A DNA stretch of 64,000 nt from Tuctoria greenei (GCA_036927565.1 JAYESD010000001.1:135955415-136019414); one strand, 5' to 3'. Counted from the stretch's first letter, positions 11,721 to 24,157 are shown. Numbers and translations are program-made. The notes: generated by a model from the sequence alone, not told the origin.

Positions 11721-12895
11721 ATGAATCTCGCCCTCGAGATTCGACGCGGAAGAGAAGAGATAGGGAAATTCCTTCTTGAGATCATCTTCTAGCTCCCAAG
11801 TTGCTTCTTTTTCTGCGTGGTGCTTCGATTGAACTTTACACCATCGAATCACCTTGTTCCTTGTGACTCTCTCCTTGGTTTCCAAGATTTTGATCGGTTG
11901 CTCAGCATAACTCAAATCTCCTCTAGTTCCAATTGTTCCATTGGCACTTCTTCTTCCGGTACTATCAAACACTTCTTGAGCTGGGAAACATGAAAGACAT
12001 CATGTACATCTGAAAGGTGAGCTGGCATCTCCAACTTATACGCTACTTCTCCTCTTTTGTCCAAAATCTTGAATGGTCCAATATAACAAGGTGCTAGCTT
12101 TCCTCTTATGTTAAACCTCTTATGACCCCTCATTGGTGACACCTTGAGGTAAACAAAATCTCCCACTTCAAAGGCTAGTTTCCTTCTCCTATTGTCCGCA
12201 TAGCCTTTTTGCCTTGATTGGGCAGCCCTCAAGTTTTCATGAATTATTTGGACTTGCTTTTCGGCTTCTTGCAACACATCAGGACCAAATATTTGAGTTT
12301 CTCCTGCCTCATTCTAGAACAAAGGTGTCCTACTCTTCCTCCCATAAAGTGCTTCATATGGTGACATCTTCAAACTTGCTTGGTAACTATTGTTGTATGA
12401 AAATTCCGCGTATGGCAAGCTTTTGTTCCAACTCTTCCCATGCTTTAAAGCACAAGCTCTTAACATGTCCTCCAAGATATGATTGGTCCTCTCGGTTTGT
12501 CAATCCGTTTGAGGATGATATGCTGAACTAAAATTCAACCTCGTTCCCAAAGCTTCATGCAATTTTTGCCAAAATCTGGAGGTAAATTGAGAACCTCTAT
12601 CCGACACAATCTTCTTTGGGACTCCGTGTAGACACACAATATGCTCCATGTATATTTCGGCTAATCGTGCAGATGTATATTTGGTCTTCACAAGGACAAA
12701 ATGAGCTGACTTGGTTAAGCAATCCACAATTACCCAAATTGATTCATACCTGGACTGAGTATGTGGTAACCCAACTATGAAGTCTATACCAATTTCTTCC
12801 CACTTCCATTCCGGAATCTTTAACGGTTGCAATAATCCGGCTGGCCTTTGATGTTCCGCCTTGACTCATTGGCACACATCACACAACGCTACTTA
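11721..12895 (-). pseudogene. Gypsy B integrase core and chromodomain-like carboxy end
   Basis: The catalytic core reads from 12,832: D in IGIDFIVGLP, D in VSDRGSQFTS, then HPQTD, a stop at 12,500-12,502, and QTERTN with the third acidic residue. GPF and HDVFHVSQLKK motifs of gypsy integrase carboxy ends lie near 11,990-12,100. After a frameshift near 11,940 comes KVIRWCKVQ...EATWELEDDLKKEFPYLF, a chromodomain-like end. Stops at 12,893, 12,866, 12,500 and 12,314 (first plus-strand base of each) interrupt the same frame. Confidence 0.87.
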
Positions 12896-13933
12896 TTCAG
12901 CTATGTCCTTCTTCATTCTATCCCGCCAATAGCAAGTCTTCAAGTCTTTGTACATCTTTGTACAACCAGGGTGAATTGAGTAAGGCGAGTCATGTGCCTC
13001 CTTTAATATTGTCTCCCGAATATGCTTTACATTAGGCACAACGATCCTCTTTCCAAGCCATAAGGTACCATGTTCATCTTCATCAAATCTGAATTCTCTC
13101 CCTTCTTCGGTCCTTTCCTTGATTTCCTTGATCTCCTCGTCTGTGGTTTGTGCTTCTCGAATTTCTTGCTCCAATGTCGGATTTAACTCTATCATCTCCA
13201 CCTCATTTACAAACCCGAGGTTCAACCTTTCAAACTCCTTACATAACTCGAATGGTAACTCTCGAACTGTGAGTTGATGACTTACTCCCTTTCTACTCAA
13301 AGCATCGGCCACTACATTGGCTTTTCCCGAATGATAGTTGATCCTCAAATCATAATCCTTGATGAGCTCCAACCATCTTCGTTGCCTCCAATTCAGATCC
13401 GTTTGTGTGAAAATATACTTCAAACTCTTATGATCCGTATAAATTTCACACCTATGTCCAAGAATATAGTGCTTCCAAATCTTCAATGTGTGTACCACGG
13501 CTGCGAGTTCCAAATCGTGTGTGGGGTAATTCTGCTCATGTTTCTTCAATTGTCTTGATGCATAGGCGACCACTTGACCTTCTTGTATCAATACACATCT
13601 AAGTCCTTGTCTCGATGCGTGACAATAAATGTCAAAACTCTTGCTTACATCCGGCAATACCAAAACTGGGGATGTTGTTAACCTCTTCTTCAATTCCTCA
13701 AAACTATTTTGACAAGCTTGAGTCCAACGGAAAGCCTTTCCCTTCATTGGCAACTCCATCATAGGCTTGGCTATCTTGGAAAAGTCCTTGATGAATCTAC
13801 GGTAATATCCAGCCATCCCAAGAAAACTCCTTATTTCCTTTACATTTTGTGGTGGTTCCCACTTCAACACGTCTCTCACTTTTTCGGGGTCAACTGATAC
13901 TCCTCCTCCTGAGATGATATGACCCAAAAACTA
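12893..13933 (-). pseudogene. Gypsy B RNase H and integrase zinc-binding domain
   Basis: The frame begins with the end of reverse transcriptase (GHIISGGGVSVDPEKV and SFLGMAGYYRRFI). It continues into RNase H with DIYCHASRQGL, VAYASRQL, HDLELAAVV and YTDHKSLKYIFTQ, ending VVADALSRK. The integrase H2C2 zinc-binding domain follows (HDSPYSIHPGCTKMY, CYW). A TAG stop at 13,931-13,933 separates it from the reverse transcriptase, in the same frame. Confidence 0.88.
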
Positions 13934-14698
13934 TACCTCTCTCAACCAAAACTCACACTTGTTGAACTTGGCATACAATTGATGCTCCCTCAATTTCTGC
14001 AACGTAAGCCTCAAGTGTTCCTCATGTTCCTTCTCATCCTTCGAGTAGATCATAATGTCATCAATAAACACCACAACGAACTTGTCCAAGTACTCCATGA
14101 AGACCTTATTCATGAGGTACATAAAGTACGCAGGTGCGTTTGTCAATCCAAATGACATCACGGTGTACTCATAAGATCCATACTGTGTCCTAAAAGCTGT
14201 CTTGGGTATGTCTGATGGTCTAATCTTCATTTGAAAGTATCCCGACCTCAAATCAATCTTAGAGAAGACACAAGCACCCTTCATCTGATCAAACAAGTCT
14301 TCTATGCGCGGCAAGGTGTACTTGTTCTTGATTGTTACCTTGTTGAGAGCTCGGTAATCCACGCACATCCTTTGGGATCCAACCTTCTTGTCCACAAATA
14401 GAACGGGTGCTCCCCAAGGCGAAGAGCTAGGGCGAATAAAACCCTTCTCTTGTTGCTCTTGAATTTGCTTCTTGAGCTCCGCTAATTCCATAGGAGGCAT
14501 CCTATACGGCCTCTTAGCTATAGGTGCAGTTCCAGGTATTAAATCAATAACAAACTCATTGTCTCGATCAGGTGTCATACCTGGCAACTCGTCCGGAAAA
14601 ACATCCAAAAATTCACACACCACCGGAATCTCCTCAATTGCGGCACCGTCCATATGATTCAACTCCAATTGCTTCGGTGCGGTTTGAGATGCTTCAAA
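13931..14698 (-). pseudogene. Gypsy B reverse transcriptase
   Basis: Motifs follow in order: DVFPDELPGMTPDR, YRMPPMELAELKKQ, GFIRPSSSPWGAPVLFVDKK, MCVDYRALNKVT, FSKIDLRSGYFQMKI, SFGLTNAPAYFM and the catalytic FVVVFIDDIMIYSK. All catalytic aspartates are present. The domain is intact apart from the stops at either end (14,699-14,701 and 13,931-13,933). Confidence 0.92.
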
Positions 14699-15706
14699 TT
14701 ATACGGTGATCCCTTCTTCATTGGTCAACTTCACCATCTTCATGGCACACTCAATAACTCCATTGTGCTTCCTCAACCAGTCCATACCAAGTATAATGTC
14801 CAATCCTTCAGAATCCAAAACAATGAGGTTGGCGGAGAAGTCTACCCCCCTTATTCTAAGACTTACTTTTGGACATACTATATTTGTCCTCATCTCTCCT
14901 CCAGGAGACTTAACCAATAGAGTAAACTTCATATGAGAGATAGGAAAACTATACTTGGCAACATACTTCGATGCAATGAATGAATGCGATGCTCCAAAAT
15001 CAAAAAACATAGTCGCGGGGTTGGAGCTGGCGAGAAACATACCAATGACCACGTCATCCGCTTGTTGAGCATCCTCCGTAGAGACATGGTTTACGTTGCC
15101 ACGAGCAAAATTCTGCTGTCCACGGTTCCCTTGTGGTTGTCCTCCATTGGGTCTTGGGTTTTGCCTCGGTGCATTGCTTCCTTGACCAAGGCCTGACTTA
15201 GGACATTGATGCGCAAAGTGTCCAGCTTCTCCACAAGTATAACACTTCTTAACTCCACCAGAATTATTGGGACGAGCTTGGTTTTGAACATTTGCAGCAG
15301 GAAAATTAGCACGAGGCGCATAAGGCATTGGAGGCCTAGGTGCTTGGATAACAGGGCGCTGCTGCACAAACTGAGTTGGGCGCGGTGCATAACCAGGGCG
15401 CTGAGCTGGAATAGAGGAGATGTAATGAGGTGCATTGGGCGGTGCAAGGCAAGGGCGCACATTACTTCCTTGTTGCTGTCCTTGATATGGCGCCTTCCTC
15501 TTGATTTCTTGCTCCATCTCACGGATCTTGTCCTCAACCACAATTGCTTTGTCCACAAGCTTCTGAAAATTTGCATAGTCACAATTGAGCAATTGCACTT
15601 GAATTTCATTGTTGAGGCCTCTCATGAACAAATTGCTTCCGGCTGTCCCGACTAACATCCTCGGGCGCATATCTTGAGAGTTGAGTGAACTTGTTGACAT
15701 ATTCAC
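14699..15706 (-). pseudogene. Gypsy B gag carboxy end, CCHC zinc knuckle and protease
   Basis: The frame starts in the retrotransposon gag domain, passes a proline- and glutamine-rich stretch, and shows the zinc knuckle CYTCGEAGHFAHQCPK (near 15,190-15,240). It then enters a retropepsin domain with FFDFGASHSFIAS and LGMDWLRKHNGVI. The protease active-site triplet, normally D-S/T-G, reads D-F-G here, which would abolish activity. It is in the same frame as the reverse transcriptase downstream. Confidence 0.88.
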
Positions 15707-16262
15707 TCACGCTCGATCTTCCTTGCCTTAAATTCTCAAATTCTTGCCTCTTCAAGATCATAACACCCTCCGGCACATAATGAGAACGAAAATTCTCCTT
15801 GAATTCAGCCCAAGTAATTATATCTTGGTTCTCATGAGCATTGCAATAAGAATCCCACCAATCCGCAGCTGCTCCAACGAGTTGATGAGAAGCGAACAGG
15901 ACCTTCTCCCGGTCACTGCATTGGACAATAGCTAACTTCTTATCCACGGACTTGAGCCAATCATCTGCATCCATAGGGTCGGCAGCTTGAGCAAAGGTCG
16001 ACGGCCTAGTCCTCATAAACTCTCCCAATCGGTTATGAGGAGGCGGGGATGGCGGTGGAGGCATGTGGGGCTGATTGTTGATATTGCCAGCCTGCAGCTG
16101 CCCCATTGTTTGTATCATGATCTGCATGAGCTGGTTTTGCATAGCCAATAGCTGCTCAATGTTGATAGCTCCCTGAGTAGATCCTTGACCAATGTTGTTC
16201 TGAGATACTTCATTGTTCTCCTCCTCATCATTGTCATCCCTCTGGTTGCGAGTCCTCACCAT
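15606..16262 (-). pseudogene. Gypsy B gag, amino-terminal part
   Basis: The ATG at 16,262-16,260 starts MVRTRNQRDDNDEEEN, the usual charged gypsy gag start. Retrotransposon gag domain features follow (RPSTFAQAADPMDADDWLKS, ASHQLVGAAADWWDSY, ITWAEFKENFRSHYVP). A frameshift near 15,650-15,700 moves the rest of gag to the next frame, which is the only break in gag. The start lies about 250 bases inside the primer site. Confidence 0.9.
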
Positions 16263-16510
16263 CTAAAGAATAGCAATAGGTAAGAATTAGAAAACGTCCC
16301 CAACTATATGCATCAAGGGATATGAAGCTAAGCAACTAGCTACACTAGCCTAGGTGGGCATGGAAATGCTAAAGCACCCCAAAACCCTCTATTAAGCACA
16401 CAAGCAAACAATATATATAGCAAACGGCACCCCAAGCAAAAACTCATCGATTCCTGAGTGCCCCTATGTGCTCTAGAGTGTCCATTCTATCTAGGCTGCA
16501 TCCGACGGTC
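16263..16510 (-). other. Gypsy B 5' untranslated leader
   Basis: Between the primer site and the gag ATG there are about 250 bases with no coding sign and no strong structure that I can see. Confidence 0.6.
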
Positions 16511-16528
16511 AACCTGGCTCTGATACCA
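16511..16528 (-). other. Primer binding site of gypsy B (tRNA-iMet)
   Basis: The minus strand reads TGGTATCAGAGCCAGGTT, matching the 3' end of plant initiator methionine tRNA, three bases inside the LTR end at 16,532. Confidence 0.92.
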
Positions 16529-16531
16529 ATC

Positions 16532-19377
16532 TGTGACGCCCAGTTCCGGAAAATGAACCAAGCTAACACATATGTGTGCCCAGGATGTTCATCACACATA
16601 CACAAGTGCAATCACAAAAGAGTATACAGAAAATTACCACATAACAAGATTAATTAACCAAGTTTTATTACACAAACCATATTATCCTCGAATACAAGCT
16701 CTAATGAATATTTATGACAAGTTCAACCAATGCAGCGGAAATAAACTAATTAAGCAAACTAAACAGCTAGGAAACATAAGCAATAGGGTATAGCGCAGCT
16801 CCAATCAACACCACAGCCAAAGCTGACGGTAGACACAACCTAGAACTCTGCATTATCACCATTAAACTCCCAATCCTGACCTGCAACTGTTGGGGGGGGG
16901 GGTTGCAAGAGTGAGTACATGTCGTACTCAGCAAGTGTGGAAAGTATGACATGTGGCTGATTCAAATGACGACAATAATAATGGCAAAGTGCTGAAAAGT
17001 ACATTAAAAACATTTAAAAAGCAATATATTACATGTATTTGAAGTAAACCCATCATAATCATAAGTAATATCATAATACCAGTCTGAATTCACTACCATC
17101 ATCAATAATTCCAGATTTCACCATTTGCCAATAACAATATTCAATACCAGAAATAAATCCATAACCATAATACCAACCATAACCATCCCAAATACCATCC
17201 CAATACCAAGTACCTTCTAATCATGGAAGTTGTCCAGGTGCTCATAACCGGGAGCACGGCTATCATTATAGTTTTATTTAACTCTGCAGAGTTTGTACCA
17301 CTTTACCCATGTGTTTGTGATTTCATCACCCGTCGGCGACTAAAGAACCTCCCTTATGCCAATTACACTTCCTTTGGTGTATGGCCAAGAGATCACAAAA
17401 TAGCCTTTACAAAGGGATTACTAGCCTATTTAGACCCCATTGAGGTTTCACCGGTGGCGATGTCTCCCTCAGAGCACATCTTCAACCAAGGGCCCCCTCT
17501 TGAGCCATTCAGAGCCCAGGGTTCCCACCAATCATCAACAAACCCAATCCGACTACCCCTTCCCCGAGCATCCACAATGGTCCAAGTAGCACTGGCAAAG
17601 CCCTAATTAATTAGCTATGCCGCACCCATACTTGGCCTCGTGGTGGCACTGTAGTCCTGGCTTATTCTCGCATGAACCGGTCCTTAGATCTAAAGCAAGC
17701 AAACCACCATAACATCCAACCCATCCACATACCAGGCTTGCTTAGATCACGCATTACCATATCATATTTAACCAGTTCATGTTAACCATAATCTCATCCA
17801 TGCATAATTAAATTGAGTGGTATAGTTGGTTTCCATCCCAGTTGATTAAGCGAAGCAAAAAGGTAAAAATCCCATCCCGACTCTCTACCATAATTCCAGG
17901 TGACAAGGGTGGTCAACAAAGCTAGTAAACTTCCTATCATAGGATTCCCATCAAATTGACACAAGCATGCAATTTACAAACAAAACATTTATTTTAAAAA
18001 CAGGATCAATATGCTTCAAGGACACTTGCCTTACTCTTGCTGATGATTAGGATCAAAGCCTTCAAACTCTTGGTGCTGGAGATCCTCTGCGACACTCTCT
18101 AGCGCAAATCCGTCTAATCCACACAATAAACATACAAGACAAGAAACACAATCAAAGAGTGCACAAATATTACTCAATATGACATGACATGCATGATTGA
18201 TGCAAATGCAAGGTAGAACTTGTTACTAGATTGTCTTTAATGACCACTAACTAGTTCTAATAGCTTTTAACAAGTTTATACAGGTTTGGATGTGATTAGA
18301 TCAAATTTTAGAATTAATTCGACACAATTTAACCAGAAAGATCGGACTAGTCCGCTAGGGACCGGATAAGTCCGCACTCCGCGAGATCAGCAGATTAGGG
18401 TTTCCTAGATCAACGTGAATTTGGACATTAGGGGTTGAATTCACATAAGGAAAAGAGAATAGAAGGTATACCAGGTGTTTAGAACTCCAATGAATCAAGA
18501 AACTTGGAGGTAACACTTGGATCTTGATGATCTAGGGTTGGCGATGAACTTGGAGATGAATTGGTGGTGAAGAACAAAACTTGGTGGAGATCTTGATCCT
18601 CTTTCGTTTCCTCCTCTTCGTCTTCTTGCTTGGGATCTTCTCCTCCCTCCTTGGTGGTGGCTCCCCATGAACTAGGGTTTGGGTGGGTGGAAAAGTGGCA
18701 AATAGATATTAATCCAAGGGGTGGGGCTGTTTATATAGAGGTGGAAGCTAGGGTTAGATGGATTTCGAGTTTTGGGATGAGTATAGGCCGGTTTAGAGTC
18801 CCACATGGGCTCTAAAAGAGTTAGGCACGACGTCCCTAGGCCCACTTAACGTGAAACCCCAGAAACAAGTCGTAAAACAAAAGAACAACTCGGAGTCGCG
18901 AAATATCGGACAAGTCCGGAAAGGACCGGACTAGTCCGAAGTCGTCCAGAGAGAAAATCAGACAAGTCTGGCCTAAAATCGGACAAGTCCGACTTTAAAC
19001 AGAGAGTAAAACGGACAAGTCCGCTGGAACACCGGACTAGTCTAGAAAAGTCCAAGGACTTAGCAATTTTTCAAGGATTCATGGAATATCGGACTAGTCC
19101 GCACAAAATTGGACAAGTCCGAAAGTTTCCAGTAGCAAAAATCGGACTAATCCGTAGCAAAAACGGACAAGTCCATTTTTAGTCAGAGAGAAATCAGACT
19201 AGTCCTCAGCAAAATCAGACTAGTCCGCACTTTCCTGCATTTTTAAGTGCGGTTTTGCTCAAAATCAATTTTAAATGCTCCAAATCAATTTTAAACTCGT
19301 TTCTCTTGTTGTGGGTTAATGTTAAACACGTATATGAGTGTATGTAGGGCATGATGCATGAAAATGAGGGTGTTACA
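16532..19377 (-). repeat. Gypsy B 5' LTR with TATA box and palindrome array
   Basis: This is the 5' LTR and so would drive transcription of the element. On the minus strand a TATA box (CTATATAAAC) covers about 18,730-18,738. The same CGGACWAGTCCG motif array as in the other LTR lies at about 18,900-19,220, about 160-480 bases from the LTR start at 19,377. Several motifs are better palindromes here than in the 3' copy. Confidence 0.93.
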
Positions 19378-19382
19378 GATAA
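19378..19382. repeat. Target-site duplication of gypsy B, right copy (GATAA)
   Basis: It matches the left copy at 8,849-8,853. Confidence 0.93.
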
Positions 19383-21540
19383 AACAGCAGGTTTATGAGC
19401 CAAAACTTGAGGATTTTTGTACCCAACTACTGTCCTACGAGATGTTACATGTGTAGCACAAAAAACAGTAGGTTTGGGAGCAACCTTTGCATGTTTTCCA
19501 CTCATCACAGCATATTTCTTGTTCCTATCATTCGGTTTAGCATGTGCAGCAAATTTTGCATGAAAGTTATGAGATCTAACAATCATTCTTTCCCTTTTCT
19601 GTTGTTTAGCTAGTCTATAACAAAAATATATGACATGACTATCTCTACCACAGTAGGTACAACGAAATTTAACTTTGTGTTCATGCCTAGATGAGCAAAC
19701 AACATTTTTATTTGATGTCGAATGAGACAACACTCCTGCAGATTTGAAAACCACTTCTTTTTGTTTAGAAACTATTTGAATCAAACCACTTCCTAATGTT
19801 CTTACAATTTTAGGTGGATGTGCCCTAGCATGAGCATGAGAATCAAAACATAAACCAGTTTTATTATTGCAAGACTTGGAAGAATTCAGCAGCAAGTTTA
19901 GGTTCTTATTCCCATTACAAAACCGATCTAATGTCCTATGCATATCATCGAGTTTACTGGACAGATCAAGGCAACTTTCACATGAAGTTTTTCCTTTTAA
20001 TTTGCAATTGGAACAATATTTAACTTCATGAGAACGTAAAGCATTATTCAATATAGAAATTTCATTCATAGCATCTTGTAGTTTCTTATCAAGATCACCA
20101 CAAGTAGAACAATGCAAATCAATTGTTGAACAACTAGCATCTTTCAAGTTTTGTTCATTAAGTGCAGCAAGCTCTTTGTTCTTTTCAATTTCTAACTCAA
20201 GTTTAACAAGTGTGGAGGTGTCGCATTTCTTAATGAGGACAATTGTTCATATATTAATTCACATGAGAAACGAGAATTATCACTAGGAATCAAAGATTTC
20301 AAACGATTAATTTCAGATTCTAGTGACTCAATTTAACAGCATTGTCCCCAAGTTTATTGTCCTTTTTCTTAACTATAACAGTGGCATGAGAAATAGCATC
20401 ACACATTTCTTCGCATGTAGGACATACCTCTTCATTATCGCTGTTGTGTTCAGCCTCCTCCATACTTGATCTTGACTTGCCCACCATGATGCACAAGTTT
20501 GCCAAATCATCTTCGTCACTTCCAATGTCCACATCACTTGAGCCAAGTTCTTGAATTGCAGAGATAAAACTGTTGACCAATTGACGTCCTGTAAAACCCT
20601 TCTTTTTCTTCGTATCTTTTGCAGAGGAGTGCTTCGTCCTTGTTTGCTTTTCATCCCAGGAAGTAGGACCTGAAAGGTTAGGGCAATCTGAATGAAAATG
20701 TCCTGTCTTACCACATTCGAAACATTGTTGAGGTCCGGAGCTTCCTCTCCTTCTAGTTCTCACATTTTGCAATGTTTTGAGAACCTAGTAGAGAGAAGTA
20801 CTAGCTCCTCCTCTGGAAACTCCTCAATTTGTTCAAGGGTTAGAGAGGACAACAAAGCAAGTGTACAACAAGATGAAGATTGAACAGAACTAGGCATGTC
20901 ACATTGAGAAACAAAAGCAATAGACTTGTTGGGGTTCTTACGTGATATTATGTCAACTTCATGAGTTTTTAACTTGGAATATAGCACATCTAAAGTAAGT
21001 GTGCTCATGACAGTAGATTCACGAATAGATGTGACTTTCATCTCCCAAATTGACATATCTAATGCACTTAATAGTAGTCTAGCATTTTCAGCATCTGAAA
21101 AATTAACATTGACACTACGCAAGTTGTTGAGAATTTTATTAAAGCGAACAAAAAGGTCATCAATAGACTCACCGGGTTGCATCTCGAAGCGCATGTATTC
21201 TTTCTTGAACATGTCGTGCCTTACCTCCCTGATCGTGTTGGATCCTTTATGGTAGTCACAAAGTGCTTTCCACACATTGTTTGCAGATCAGAGGTGTGCA
21301 ACACGTTCGAAGTCGCTTTGAGTTAATCCTTTGCATGATCAAGTTCTGAGCCTTGTTGTTGTTGTCGACATCTCTCAGATTTGTAGCTGTAACTTGATTG
21401 TTTGACAGCACTTCGTAAGGCTTGTATACCTTCTCCCATATTGCGAAGCCTTGAGCCTGGATGAAGGCTTCCATACATGCCATCCAAACCTAAAAATCAA
21501 TACCACTAAACACACAAGGTTTGGTGGAGTATTTCTCCAT
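19383..21540 (-). pseudogene. Inner copia gag
   Basis: The ATG at 21,540-21,538 begins a UBN2-type copia gag (MEKYSTKPCVFSGIDF), with a TAG stop after 16 codons and then VWMACMEAFIQAQGF. The gag core reads 20,760-21,275 (FKKEYMRFEMQPGESIDDLFVRF). A frameshift precedes the zinc knuckle QCFECGKTGHFHSDCPNL (near 20,730), followed by an acidic part. A second frame, 19,383-20,147, has a cysteine-rich and coiled-coil-like segment with a second knuckle (CTYCGRDSHVIYFCYR). It continues into the 8,853 side across gypsy B. Confidence 0.85.
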
Positions 21541-21588
21541 GATGATTAGTCAAGAAGAAGTGCAAATCACAAAGATTAGAGCACCGTG

Positions 21589-21600
21589 GCTCTGATACCA
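21589..21600 (-). other. Primer binding site of the inner copia (tRNA-iMet)
   Basis: The minus strand reads TGGTATCAGAGC two bases inside the LTR boundary at 21,603. Confidence 0.92.
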
Positions 21601-21602
21601 AT

Positions 21603-23401
21603 TGTAGGATCGAAGAGCACGTGAGAAGCTACCAGAGGGGTGTGAATGGTAGATTAAAAAATCTTACGCAGCATAAACAATTAAATCCCAACCCCTTCAG
21701 CAGAAAAACGATATGTTAAAGAAATCGTGTGTGAGACCAATCTAAATGTGTTCCACTGTGACAAAAGAGATAGAAATTAGAGAAAATCAAGTCACGAAGA
21801 CGACACAACAAGAATCACTCAAATCCGTCGAGAGAAACTCAAATTACGATCGTAATATCAAACAAAGGTCAATCTGTCTTACCCGAGAAAACAGTCCAAG
21901 AATGCTGCAAAGAAACTCGTGTAGATCAGAAACCACAAATCCAATGACCGTTAAATTTTGACAGATGATAGATAATGAAGTTGTGAAGACAACCCAAAAA
22001 TAATCACATCAGTTGGATCTGTAAACTTGAGTTATGATAAAACCACTGAAGAAAGGTACTGCTGTGCAGAAAACTCGACGAGAAAAACTTGTCTGGAACA
22101 AGTCGGATGAACAAGGCACAAAAGTTCCTTTAAAGTACGATATTTATTCAATAGAACACAAGAGGAACAGCCCCAAAGTCATATCCCACGATCTCTAGCC
22201 TCCCTTGCTTATATAACCAGCCGTTAGGCCAACTCAATCTTAACTAGGGCTCTAATCCTACTCAAACCACGAATCGTAACTTTCCATAACTACTTAGGAC
22301 TCTTCTATAAGCAGATAGAAGCAATCTTAAGACTTCCAAACACCTTAGGAATGTATCCCACATTCCTAAAACAACTCAAATTTGTGACCCACACAAAATC
22401 CTATCATAACCAACTCAAATCTTTCCATATTTGAGTCAAACCTGACTAAGTTGCAGCCTGAGTCCATAACCTAGTCGGTTGGACCTTTCCGACCAATTCT
22501 TTACGTCCACATCTCTTCATCACGCCTTGGAACCATGCATCCACGTCCATGCACTCCTTGCACACGTGCAAACATCTTCCAACGACGTCCACGATACCTT
22601 CATATGCATTGTTCTTGATTCAAACATGTTGCACGACCCCCCGATCAACTCAACCAAAATTCCTCCCAAACTTGGTTGTTGAACCTCATCTTCTCCCTAA
22701 GACTAGTTCAATGGATCTCGTCACCATCCATGTCTTGAACTCAAGCAACACCTGCACATGAATAAACAACCAATACTTTCGAGCACAAGTCCTCAACTTG
22801 ACTCACATTAGTTCTGAAACTACAACATCTTACGTGAGCACCTCACAAAAACATGATGCAAACCATAGCAAAATGGTATCAACCATATCAACCAAAACGC
22901 ACCAAAAACTGAGCAAATGAATACTAAGCAATCTTTCCAACAATGTAAAGCAAGTTTGAAACATTTCACAGAAAAAGCAGGAACATTGTGATCAAGCTCC
23001 AAACCTGGCCAAAGCTAACCGGAGCTTGAGCCGGAGCTTACCAAAGCTAGTACAACCTAGTGCCAGATCTTGCCAAAGCTAGTACAACCTAGCGCCGTAG
23101 CTAGAAAAACATGTCGGAGCTAACCAACATAAGTCGGGCCTAGCAAAACATATCGAAGCTTAAAAAAGACATGCCAGAGCTATCAAAGACATGCCGGACC
23201 TAAAGACAAAGGTCACCGGAGTTTCCCAAGAACATGTCGAACCTTGACAAAGCATGTCAGACCTATTGTCGGACCTTGAAGAAGCTCGGAGCTAGAGTCG
23301 GACTTTGCTAAAGAGGTGTTTTAGCAGAATTTTAGAACTTTTATCATCAAAGCCAATGTATTCACTACAAGCTAATGTATTCAGCACACATAGGTCTCAC
23401 A
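21603..23401 (-). repeat. Inner copia 5' LTR
   Basis: The 1,799-bp LTR begins TGTAGGATCG and ends GGTCTCACA on the plus strand. A minus-strand TATA-like TTATATAA is at 22,209-22,216. The GGAGCT-rich stretch is at about 22,995-23,300 and carries an extra short duplication around 23,045-23,095 that the 3' LTR lacks. Confidence 0.93.
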
Positions 23402-23406
23402 CGAAC
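23402..23406. repeat. Target-site duplication of the inner copia, right copy (CGAAC)
   Basis: It matches 2,767-2,771; the gag of the outer copia resumes here. Confidence 0.93.
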
Positions 23407-24150
23407 TTTGTTGATGAGATTCTTCAACCGATTGTACATATCTACTCGTGACTCATCTTCTTCTATGGAGAATCTGCCCAATTCGCCTTTGATCATTTCA
23501 ATCTTGGCTTCTCGCACATGACTATCACCTTCATGTGCAGTTTGTAATGTGTCTCATATCTCTTTTGCAATTTTGAGTCTATCCACCTTGGTGAACTGGT
23601 CTCGACTCAATGATGAAGTTATGACAGTTGCAGCTTGAGCATTCCTATGAGTCGTTTGTTCTTGACTTGGTGTGAGCTCTTCATCGTCATCCGTGATATC
23701 TATCCTTGTACACATTATATGCCACTAGTTGGGGTTAAGTGATTTTAGGTGCATCTTCATGTTCTGTCTCCACATAGAAGAATCGTTGCCGTCAAAGAAA
23801 GGAGATTTTCCTAGAGGAATAGACAAGTAATGATTATTATTTGAATTTAATCAATCATAGTTGAAAGGATATCGGGAGTAGTCGGTGTGACTCCTCTTCT
23901 TCTTCTTCTTCTTCTCATCATCGATCATTATCTTCCCTTTAGAGAGTGCCTTCTTCCTTAGGAGCGCCTTGAGTTCAAGCGTCTCCTCATCATCATCCTC
24001 GAAGTATTGGATAGGGTAGAGGAGCTTCTCCAACTTCTGAGTCTTTTCATCTTCAACCTTCTGTTGGTTGAAGTTCTTTTGTGCATCCTTAATGTCTGAC
24101 ATATTCTCTTCGAGTGATTAGTCTCTTTTGAAGAGTCCTAATCTAATACC
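23407..24150 (-). pseudogene. Outer copia gag, amino-terminal part
   Basis: The minus-strand frame from about 24,102 starts MSDIKDAQKNFNQQKVEDEK, lysine- and glutamate-rich. After a stop near 23,850 come FFDGNDSSMWRHNMKMHL and FTKVDRLKIAKEI, DTLQTAHEGDSHVREAKIEM and FSIEEDESRVDMYNRL, the UBN2-type gag core. It joins the 2,065-2,685 segment once the inner copia is removed. Confidence 0.8.
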
Positions 24151-24151
24151 A
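24139..24151 (-). other. Degenerate primer binding site of the outer copia
   Basis: The minus strand reads TGGTATTAGATTAG close to the LTR end at 24,158. It is a mutated form of the tRNA-iMet site TGGTATCAGAGC. Confidence 0.6.
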
Positions 24152-24157
24152 ATTGAA

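Larger units (their letters stand above)
8854..19377 (-). mobile_element. Gypsy B: nearly complete Ty3-gypsy retrotransposon with a chromodomain-like carboxy end
   Basis: The element is 10,524 bp, flanked by GATAA, with LTRs of 2,850 and 2,846 bp, a polypurine tract, and an 18-base match to the tRNA-iMet primer site. Domain order is gag-PR-RT-RH-IN, the gypsy order. The last part of the polyprotein resembles the chromodomain of plant chromoviruses; long LTRs suggest a Tekay/Del-type member, which I infer and did not test. It is the youngest layer of the stack and the best preserved, but has six in-frame stops and two frameshifts. Confidence 0.94.
2772..23401 (-). mobile_element. Inner Ty1-copia retrotransposon, complete outline, with gypsy B nested inside
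   Basis: The LTRs at 2,772-4,537 and 21,603-23,401 start and end TG...CA. A polypurine tract lies next to the left LTR and a tRNA-iMet primer site next to the right LTR, which sets the orientation as minus. Flanks show the duplication CGAAC. Without gypsy B and its duplicated site it is about 10.1 kb. Domains in order are gag (from 21,540 down), protease, integrase, reverse transcriptase and RNase H. Stops and frameshifts in every domain make it non-autonomous now. Confidence 0.93.
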
